13,234 bases of DNA from Oceanospirillaceae bacterium (lineage in GTDB: Bacteria > Pseudomonadota > Gammaproteobacteria > Pseudomonadales > Balneatricaceae): contig DPHB01000067.1 of the NCBI GenBank assembly GCA_003521845.1, positions 69,685 to 82,918 of the forward strand. Reading direction: 5' to 3'. The notes beneath the pieces were generated by a model, which worked only from the letters and a program-made list of their open reading frames with translations, was not told the DNA's origin and ran no database searches. A program made the translations under genes and the position numbers. Positions 8,595-13,234 of this stretch are shown piece after piece (within the stretch, counting starts at the first letter, position 1; every line of letters starts with the position of its first letter).

Positions 8595-8646
8595 TTAGAT
8601 ACTTTATAATCTAGGCTTAGTTTAAATACCCACGATTAAAAGCCTA
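8595..8646. promoter_or_regulatory. Two dyads in the flhA leader
   Basis: TAGAT (8596-8600) and ATCTA (8609-8613) form an inverted repeat with an 8-base spacer. TAGGCTT (8612-8618) pairs with AAGCCTA (8640-8646) across 21 bases. Both would lie in the untranslated leader of flhA downstream of the predicted sigma-54 start. Activator sites downstream of sigma-54 promoters are known for Pseudomonas FleQ, but these dyads do not resemble the FleQ consensus, so any regulatory role is a guess. Confidence 0.3.
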
Positions 8647-8660
8647 ACTTTGGGTTTCTC

Positions 8661-8676
8661 TGGCAGTAGAAATGCA
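8661..8676 (+). promoter_or_regulatory. Sigma-54 (-24/-12) promoter facing flgP
   Basis: TGGCAGTAGAAATGCA has GG and GC at the invariant positions with exactly 10 bases between them, plus TGGCA and TGC of the consensus TGGCACG-N4-TTGCW. Transcription would begin near 8687, giving a leader of about 155 bases before flgP. It overlaps the opposite-strand sigma-54 site, sharing the TGCA at 8673-8676. It is weaker than that site (three deviations from consensus). Confidence 0.6.
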
Positions 8677-8688
8677 ATATAGGTGCCA
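8673..8688 (-). promoter_or_regulatory. Sigma-54 (-24/-12) promoter for flhA
   Basis: Read on the minus strand the site is TGGCACCTATATTGCA, which differs from the consensus TGGCACG-N4-TTGCW at only one defined position. GG and GC are exactly 10 bases apart. Transcription would start near 8662, about 118 bases before the flhA ATG. Flagellar flhA genes of Pseudomonas are known FleQ/sigma-54 targets, so both match and context agree. Confidence 0.8.
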
Positions 8689-8694
8689 ATTTTA

Positions 8695-8721
8695 TAAAGA
8701 AATATAAAAATCTGCCGATAC
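8695..8721 (+). promoter_or_regulatory. Sigma-28 (FliA) promoter for the flgP operon
   Basis: TAAA at 8695-8698 and GCCGATAC at 8714-8721 are separated by exactly 15 bases. The consensus is TAAA-N15-GCCGATAA, so only the last base differs. The expected start is near 8728, leaving a leader of about 114 bases before flgP. It lies just downstream of the sigma-54 pair, so flgP would be readable by two flagellar sigma factors. Confidence 0.75.
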
Positions 8722-8787
8722 ACAAGGTGTATTCAGCAATCCTTGCACTAGTTACCTATTTAACAATGACGAAGCAAAGATAAATCT

Positions 8788-8838
8788 AAAGATCTTTCGT
8801 GAGCTGTCGATAAGGACAGTATTAAGAAAGGGGTACCC
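8788..8838 (+). promoter_or_regulatory. Dyads and ribosome binding site in the flgP leader
   Basis: Three palindromic elements precede flgP: AAAGATCTTT (8788-8797), a stem-loop CTGTC-GATAAG-GACAG (8804-8819), and GGGTACCC (8831-8838). The purine-rich AAGAAAGGGG (8824-8833) is the likely ribosome binding site for the ATG at 8842 and partly overlaps the last palindrome. They could modulate translation or message stability, but I recognise no known riboswitch or regulator site. Confidence 0.35.
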
Positions 8839-8841
8839 AGC

Positions 8842-9318
8842 ATGATTAAAAAAATCGCATCACACACAGTAAAGCTCGCCGCAGTGCCAGCCTTAGCTCT
8901 GCTAATTGGTGGCTGTTCCGTAGCACTAACCAGCACCGGAACACCCGAGCCAGTTGTACCAGAGCAACCTAAGCCGGTTTATAAGAAGCAAGTTATTATT
9001 GCCACGGGATATGCCAACATTAGTGCGCAAAACAGTGAAAACGCGGCTCAACGTCGCCTAATGGCAATTCGCGCCTCCAAGCTTGATGCTTACCGCAGCT
9101 TGACAGAACAGGTTTATGGCCAGCAACTCAATGCATCTACCACTGTGGAAGACATGATTGTGGTAAACGATACCATGCGTGCACACGTAGAAGGTTTAGT
9201 GTATGGTGCCAAGGTAGTCAGCATCTCACCTATTGGTGACGACAGCTACGAAACCAAGCTAGAGCTAGAACGGGATACGCTAATAGAAATTCGTAGCCTG
9301 TTCTTAGCCGCCAAGTAA
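8842..9318 (+). CDS. flgP: Flagellar outer-membrane lipoprotein FlgP (LPP20 family)
   Basis: A 158-residue lipoprotein resembling FlgP of Vibrio and Campylobacter, a component of outer or basal-disk structures around the flagellar motor needed for motility. The signal peptide ends in a lipobox, LIGGC, with Cys25 as the lipidated residue. A Pro-rich linker follows (about 30-47), then an LPP20-like domain (VIIATGYANISAQNSENAAQRRLMAIRASKLDAYRSLTEQVYG is its conserved start, about 51-93; the last strand ends near 150). Size fits FlgP. Eighteen bases separate it from flgT. Its promoters are the sigma-54 and sigma-28 matches at 8661-8721. An LPP20 lipoprotein of another function is the alternative, but the flgT neighbour and flagellar promoters argue for FlgP. 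Confidence 0.87.
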   Translation: MIKKIASHTVKLAAVPALALLIGGCSVALTSTGTPEPVVPEQPKPVYKKQVIIATGYANISAQNSENAAQRRLMAIRASKLDAYRSLTEQVYGQQLNASTTVEDMIVVNDTMRAHVEGLVYGAKVVSISPIGDDSYETKLELERDTLIEIRSLFLAAK

Positions 9319-9336
9319 ATTATCAGTGGCCGAGCC

Positions 9337-10494
9337 ATGTTGCCTTATCGCCAGTTCTTTGCCCTAATGCTGGGTACTGCCAGCCTGCTAACAGCCATTG
9401 CGCCTGTCCACGCTGCGCAGCCATTGCAAGGAACTATTACAGCCCAAGGCTCTGCTATTACCACTCAAGATCCGGACACAGCAAGCACCCGTGCTTTATT
9501 GGATGCCCTGCGTAACGTGGCCACAGAAAACGCCAGCCTCCTTACCAGCCACAGCGTGGTTGACGCTGAAGGCAACTTGGCAGAATTAATTAGCCTGCAA
9601 TCACAATTAGATGTCCATAGCTTACAAATTGTTAAGCAAGAAAGTCGTGGTAATGTGACTAGAGTGCAGGTTGCGATAAACCTACAAGACGCCTCGGGTA
9701 TTTGTCCTGCCCCCACCATTGGCAAAGTCTTAACTACTGACTTGGCCATCACCAATAACGGCCAAAACAATAATCAGGTTGATATTAATAGCCTTTTGCT
9801 ACACACAGAAAAAAGCCTGCACCAGCTAGCTGCTAGTGGCCATATTTTGGCCGCTCGTATTAATCCAGCACTGAATACCTACGAAAGCGCCATGTTAGCC
9901 ACTGAAGCTTATCATCAAGCTGACTTTCACCTTACCCTAGGCGCCCATTGGCAATTAAATGAGGTTACTACAGGCACCAAGGTAAACCAGCAGATAAGCA
10001 ATTTTCTTGGCCTCAAGCAAGATGCAAACGCATCCAATGCACAACTGCAATTAAGGGTTAGCTTGAGCGACCACAATGGTGATCAACAATCAAAGGACTT
10101 TGCTACGAGCATCAGTTTACCTAAAACGCAGTCCATCAGTAGCCAAACCAGCAACTTGCCTCAAGCGCTCAGGCAGCAACTAAACCACTGGTTGTCGGAC
10201 ATCTGGCCGAGAATGCAAAAGGCGATAAACTGCAGCCCCAATTATGTGCGCCTCAGCAAAATCCTTGAAGCGCCCAACTGGCGCATCAATAAGGGCAAAC
10301 GTTTAGGTTTGAAAGCAGGCCAGCGCCTTTTGCTAATACCTAAAAAAATACATTTAGACCTGCAAGACGGCGCTATCGTTAAAGCACCGCAAGTATTTAC
10401 CGTTGAACACGTTGAGCCCAACGGCGCTATCTTGGCTCACTCAATTGGCCAGGGCGATATTACAGACGGCCTGTTTAAACTAGTGACGCTATAA
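9337..10494 (+). CDS. flgT: Flagellar H-ring protein FlgT (flagella assembly protein T)
   Basis: A 385-residue secreted protein of the FlgT type. In Vibrio, FlgT forms the H-ring around the LP ring and helps assemble the stator-holding T-ring. A signal peptide ends near residue 26 (VHA). The N domain (about 30-115) has the opening GTITAQGSAIT...AL.DAL.N, the middle TolB-like domain covers about 120-295, and the small C-terminal beta domain covers about 300-385 (INKGKRLGLKAGQRLLLI). Vibrio FlgT is about 377 residues, so it is complete. A Cys pair (Cys112 region and ISCSPNY-like segment near 303) may form a disulphide; this is inference. It lies 18 bp after flgP and 22 bp before the LysM gene, so all three form one operon. 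Confidence 0.85.
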   Translation: MLPYRQFFALMLGTASLLTAIAPVHAAQPLQGTITAQGSAITTQDPDTASTRALLDALRNVATENASLLTSHSVVDAEGNLAELISLQSQLDVHSLQIVKQESRGNVTRVQVAINLQDASGICPAPTIGKVLTTDLAITNNGQNNNQVDINSLLLHTEKSLHQLAASGHILAARINPALNTYESAMLATEAYHQADFHLTLGAHWQLNEVTTGTKVNQQISNFLGLKQDANASNAQLQLRVSLSDHNGDQQSKDFATSISLPKTQSISSQTSNLPQALRQQLNHWLSDIWPRMQKAINCSPNYVRLSKILEAPNWRINKGKRLGLKAGQRLLLIPKKIHLDLQDGAIVKAPQVFTVEHVEPNGAILAHSIGQGDITDGLFKLVTL

Positions 10495-10516
10495 AGGCCT
10501 AGGGAGGGTACTACTC

Positions 10517-10966
10517 ATGTACAAAAAATCAAACTTATTAATAGTAATAGCTTGCAGCCTATTACTGACATTGCCCAACGTGGCAACGGCAAACACGCAA
10601 AGCAATTTGAAGGCTCTGCTAGGCAAATTAATGAACCTTGAGCACGCCCTTGCCAAACGCCCAAAAATAGAAGATGAAGACAATATACTCGCCCCTGGGA
10701 GTAGCTACACTATTCAAAGTGGCGATACACTAGCGCTTATTGCTGATGGTGCTTATGGTGATACAGATGTACGCTTGGGATTGATTCGCGAGATGATTGT
10801 GGACAATAACCCCCATGCTTTTTTCCGTGATAATCCCAACTTTATCTACGCAGAAAAGGTGATCAGCATTCCCAGCGTTGGTGACCTACGTAAGTATATT
10901 TTTAACGACAGCAAAGCCCGAGTATTCAATAGTCAAAACAAAGCTCACTGGATTCGTTTCCCTTAG
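10517..10966 (+). CDS. Secreted LysM-domain protein of the flgP-flgT operon
   Basis: A 149-residue exported protein of unassigned name. The signal peptide runs to about residue 25 (ATA). A short Leu/Lys-rich helix follows (about 28-50), then one LysM-like peptidoglycan-binding domain at about 63-120 (YTIQSGDTLALIADGAYGD at the start, VISIPS at the end). The insert with a long helix and NPHAFF resembles the LysM of FimV-type proteins more than the short enzyme LysM. GGAGG 9 bases before the ATG is the strongest ribosome binding site in the operon. It is followed by a strong terminator. Position after flgP and flgT suggests it anchors the outer flagellar ring to peptidoglycan, which is inference. 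It is not FlgO by sequence as far as I can see. Confidence 0.85.
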   Translation: MYKKSNLLIVIACSLLLTLPNVATANTQSNLKALLGKLMNLEHALAKRPKIEDEDNILAPGSSYTIQSGDTLALIADGAYGDTDVRLGLIREMIVDNNPHAFFRDNPNFIYAEKVISIPSVGDLRKYIFNDSKARVFNSQNKAHWIRFP

Positions 10967-10982
10967 AACTGTGTCGATATTA

Positions 10983-11024
10983 TAGGCATTAAAAAGCCAC
11001 CTAAAGGTGGCTTTTTAATGCCTA
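10983..11024. terminator. Bidirectional intrinsic terminator
   Basis: A perfect 19-bp stem (10983-11001 with 11006-11024) closes on the loop TAAA (11002-11005). The GC-rich top GCCACC/GGTGGC is followed by TTTTT on the + strand and, by symmetry, on the minus strand. It lies 16 bases after the LysM stop codon and about 27 bases beyond the end of the convergent PilZ gene, so it serves both. Confidence 0.93.
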
Positions 11025-11050
11025 ATACTTGTACTCACATGCTCGCCAGC

Positions 11051-11764
11051 CTAGCCTTCGGAGGAGACCGTGCGTTTGTGTACAAGATGTAGCAATTGGT
11101 CTTCGTGGTTGTAACCAAAGAAGATAAAGCGCAACCCAACGATGAGAAAATCACCATCTTCATACATACGTAAGTGGCGTACTTCAGCATATAAAGGGGC
11201 CACCAAATCATCAACACTTAAGCGCATATTTTTAATGGCTTTACCAATTTCTAGTTCATCCCGGTTGGCTAGAGGCATCAGTACCGCAGCACCACCACCG
11301 GAAATATTTAACAGCCGTACCGGGTTATCGTTGACATGCATTTCAATGCCACTATTCTCTTCCACATCAATACGCACCATATCACGACGTTGCTTAGCAA
11401 AGATCTGTTCGGGTAGTTTTGCTGAAAAGCTCAAGCCATCGTCACTGGGGGTAATAAAGCCGACTTCAGCAATGAAGTAGTTAACAAACCCCTCATAATA
11501 GAACTCGATGCGTAACTTATCACCGGGTTCAATCACGGCTTCAAACTCAACAGCTCCCGCGGGCACAAAAGTTAAGCTAACATCTTCCAAACCAGGCTTT
11601 TTCATTTTTGCTGGCTTATAGTCAACGCGCCCTAGGCGATAGTCCATCACTTCCTGCCCTTGGCTATCACCAAAAGTTAGAAAGAAAGACTGCTTACGCG
11701 ATTTCGCTTTAACAAAGAATTGGTACAGAGGCTTGAAGCCAGATACCTTAATACTGTCGTCCAC
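11051..11764 (-). CDS. PilZ-domain c-di-GMP-binding protein (YcgR-like)
   Basis: A 237-residue cytoplasmic protein with an N-terminal beta-rich YcgR-type domain (about 12-118) and a C-terminal PilZ domain (about 122-230). Both c-di-GMP contact motifs are intact: RRDMVR (126-131, the RxxxR type) and NISGGG (153-158, the NxSxxG type). YcgR proteins act as flagellar brakes when c-di-GMP is high. Whether this one acts on motility is inference; it sits next to the flagellar genes but converges on them and has its own direction. The start is a GTG at 11764-11762. The in-frame ATG four codons upstream hits a stop at once, so GTG is the only reasonable start, with a poor ribosome binding site. A 78-bp gap separates it from the upstream P-like gene. 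Confidence 0.88.
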   Translation of the reverse strand: MDDSIKVSGFKPLYQFFVKAKSRKQSFFLTFGDSQGQEVMDYRLGRVDYKPAKMKKPGLEDVSLTFVPAGAVEFEAVIEPGDKLRIEFYYEGFVNYFIAEVGFITPSDDGLSFSAKLPEQIFAKQRRDMVRIDVEENSGIEMHVNDNPVRLLNISGGGAAVLMPLANRDELEIGKAIKNMRLSVDDLVAPLYAEVRHLRMYEDGDFLIVGLRFIFFGYNHEDQLLHLVHKRTVSSEG

Positions 11765-11842
11765 TGTTTACACCATCTGTTCATGAATAACGCAGGAATA
11801 AAAGAAGCTATCCCTAACTATCTTAGTTACCTTATCGACCAT

Positions 11843-12658
11843 TTATTTGGATTCTGAAATCTGCTTGCGCAGATCGTCCAAGGTCTCCGGTAAAGTTAAT
11901 TGTGGATATTGGCTTTGCGCCTTCTCCAACAACCGTTGACGCAGCGGGTTGCGCGCAACCAAGTGCAGGTAGTACAAGCTAGTTTGGGCTTCTTCAACAG
12001 CCAACTGATGACTCTGGGCCCAACTATTGATGAGTTCGAAGAGTTCGCTATTGCTAGGCTCTGGCAAGGCTTTTTGGCCCGGCATAATCAATATTTCACC
12101 GGCCAACACCTGATCACATAAGGTTTTGTATATGGCCCTAAAACGTGGCGCCATTTGCTGTTGACTGTGTGAACGCAATTCAAACCAACCGCACTTTTTA
12201 CCAGCATGATAAACCGCCGCATGACTCCAGGTGTGCTGCAAAGGCTCACTAGCATACCGGCAAGCTTCGCTATAAGCCTGTTCCGGAGCAGGCAAACCAA
12301 AACCTTGTTGGCACTTTTCAATAAGTTGTAAAAACTCAGCGATACTGGGCATCCAGCTGTAGGTTTGTTTAGCTAGCTCCAGCGCGGCCACCAATACATC
12401 TTCGTCATAGCTACCAATACTAGTAGCCCATTCGCGCTTAGCGATAACAAGTTCTTTGGGGGAGTTGAACGCACTTTTAAATTTATGGCCATAGATAACC
12501 ATAAAACGCGCAAACAGCATGTTAACCATGCTTTTGGTATGTTCACTAACACCAGTAGGTGCTGGAGGGGGGACCTTACCAGTCGGTATTGCCGAGGTCG
12601 AGGACCGCGTCTGTAAGTTGTTGACGCTGTTCACGAGCATGGTATCGAGCTTCTTCAT
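11843..12658 (-). CDS. dopE: Lambda replication protein P-like helicase loader (DopE candidate)
   Basis: A 271-residue protein resembling the lambda P family, the loaders that bring DnaB helicase to an origin. Shared with lambda P are an N-terminal tail beginning MKK.....MLVN, the core at about 46-113 (MLFARFMVIYG..., REWA, and WMPSIAEFLQLIE), and a second core at about 126-190 (AYSEACRY... ; ALAGEIL-like region near 184-190). A C-terminal tail to 271 is longer than in lambda P (233). The start at 12658 overlaps the upstream DnaT-like gene by 83 bp; an ATG six codons later has a slightly better site (GAAG). Starting at Met44 would remove the overlap, but lambda P also has about 43 residues before this core. 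No phage structural genes surround it, so it looks domesticated; the DopE identification rests on the published lambda-P-derived family. Confidence 0.75.
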   Translation of the reverse strand: MKKLDTMLVNSVNNLQTRSSTSAIPTGKVPPPAPTGVSEHTKSMVNMLFARFMVIYGHKFKSAFNSPKELVIAKREWATSIGSYDEDVLVAALELAKQTYSWMPSIAEFLQLIEKCQQGFGLPAPEQAYSEACRYASEPLQHTWSHAAVYHAGKKCGWFELRSHSQQQMAPRFRAIYKTLCDQVLAGEILIMPGQKALPEPSNSELFELINSWAQSHQLAVEEAQTSLYYLHLVARNPLRQRLLEKAQSQYPQLTLPETLDDLRKQISESK

Positions 12659-13234
12659 TTTGTGCGTAGTTTCTTGGTTGATTCTGTTGCTGTGCGCGCG
12701 CCCTAGCAGTTTGTTGCTGGACGTGTTCCTTCTTCACCCATTTGAGGAATTTCTGATCCCAACCACCAGGGCTTTCACGACGCTCTTTGTCCATATAGTA
12801 AACCACAAATTCGTCACGCAAGCCCATAGCAAAGGCCTCACTAACTTGCATATTTTGCGTGAGCATACGTAATATGTTTGCCGATGGTCGCCATTGCGCA
12901 AACATCACACCTTGCATGGCTTGCTGAGCTTCTTTTTCGGCAAAGATGCGCGATAGCTCATCGTCACGGCCACGTGTACTTTTTGGCTTAGCGACCACTG
13001 ATGTTGATGGCATAACTGGCGTATACGGAACATCCTGGCTGGTTTGGGAAATCTGTTTAGCATGTGAAACAAAAGCCTGTTTCCCACTACTGCCCTGTGC
13101 ACCAACAGTAGCTGGCGGCAATTCAAGTTGTAAGTTAATACTCAACATGCCAACTGTTGCCGGTGTAATGGAGACTAAATCAAGGGCCGACAACTTGGCC
13201 AATATTTCACCCTGTTGCTGACGGTTTAGGCCAC
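12576..13234 (-). CDS. DnaT-like replication protein, C-terminal part (DopC candidate; 5' end outside window)
   Basis: At least 218 residues of a replication protein that runs off the right edge. The frame is open with no stop up to 13234, so the TTG at 13202 is unlikely to be the start. The N-terminal part (ILAKLSALDLVSITPATVG) is followed by a Pro/Ser/Thr-rich linker. The conserved portion is a DnaT-like single-strand-binding domain: FAQWRPSANILRMLTQNMQV, then EFVVYYMDKERRESPGGWDQKF and KWVKKEHV, about 111-170 in the visible part. This matches DnaT WxPxAxxxR, YW..G and W..K spacing. The last 50 residues are Gln/Arg-rich. It ends 83 bases into the P-like gene, so the two are a coupled pair in the order DnaT/O-like then P-like, as in DopC-DopE. 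A plain DnaT is the alternative. Confidence 0.72.
   Translation of the reverse strand, partial: GLNRQQQGEILAKLSALDLVSITPATVGMLSINLQLELPPATVGAQGSSGKQAFVSHAKQISQTSQDVPYTPVMPSTSVVAKPKSTRGRDDELSRIFAEKEAQQAMQGVMFAQWRPSANILRMLTQNMQVSEAFAMGLRDEFVVYYMDKERRESPGGWDQKFLKWVKKEHVQQQTARARAQQQNQPRNYAQNEEARYHAREQRQQLTDAVLDLGNTDW

Noticed and set aside
11832..11839. GTCGATAA on the minus strand upstream of the PilZ gene as a sigma-28 -10 element.
   Set aside because: No TAAA lies 15 bases upstream of it, so only half of the promoter is present.
13200..13202. TTG as the start codon of the DnaT-like gene, giving a 208-residue protein.
   Set aside because: The frame stays open to the right edge with plausible protein sequence before it, so the true start is outside the window.
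11843..13234. A prophage or prophage remnant, because of the lambda-P-like and DnaT-like genes.
   Set aside because: No integrase, attachment repeat, repressor or structural gene is visible and the flanking genes are ordinary chromosomal ones; the region to the right is not seen, so this is not absolute.

Overview
This window is a chromosomal segment of a gammaproteobacterium with moderate GC content, probably marine or aquatic and polarly flagellated. The evidence is the rpoN-ptsN-ptsO-mgtE-darP gene order, the Pseudomonas/Vibrio-type flhA-flhF-fleN-fliA cluster, the FlgP/FlgT outer-ring genes, and a chromosomal pair of DnaT-like and lambda-P-like replication genes. The genus cannot be fixed from sequence alone. 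No tRNA, rRNA, CRISPR array, insertion sequence or prophage structural gene is visible.

Left block (1-3289, + strand): the 3' end of rpoN (sigma-54), then ptsN (EIIA-Ntr), ptsO (NPr), the Mg2+ channel gene mgtE and the 50S-assembly factor darP/yjgA. This is the classic rpoN locus, but hpf is missing between rpoN and ptsN and rapZ is missing between ptsN and ptsO. A 20-bp tandem duplication and an imperfect inverted repeat of the 'GTCATTGCGAG' type (3301-3433) fill the space before the convergent flagellar genes.

Central block (3467-10966): on the minus strand flhA, flhF, fleN (flhG) and fliA encode the export gate, the polar-placement GTPase, the flagellar-number ATPase and sigma-28. On the plus strand flgP, flgT and a secreted LysM protein form a divergent operon for the outer (H/T-type) flagellar ring. 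The 297-bp divergent intergenic region holds two sigma-54 -24/-12 promoters that are interleaved face to face and share one palindromic TGCA, plus a close sigma-28 match facing flgP. This regulatory layout is the most striking feature of the window. The flagellar genes would need RpoN, whose gene lies in the left block, and flgP would additionally use the FliA encoded within the window.

Right block (10981-13234): a strong bidirectional terminator separates the LysM gene from minus-strand genes. These are a YcgR-like PilZ (c-di-GMP effector) gene with a GTG start, a lambda-P-like helicase-loader gene, and the 3' part of a gene ending in a DnaT-like domain that overlaps the P-like gene and runs off the right edge. 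The last two fit the DopC/DopE pair, described in the literature as domesticated lambda O/P genes that may replace DnaC or DciA.
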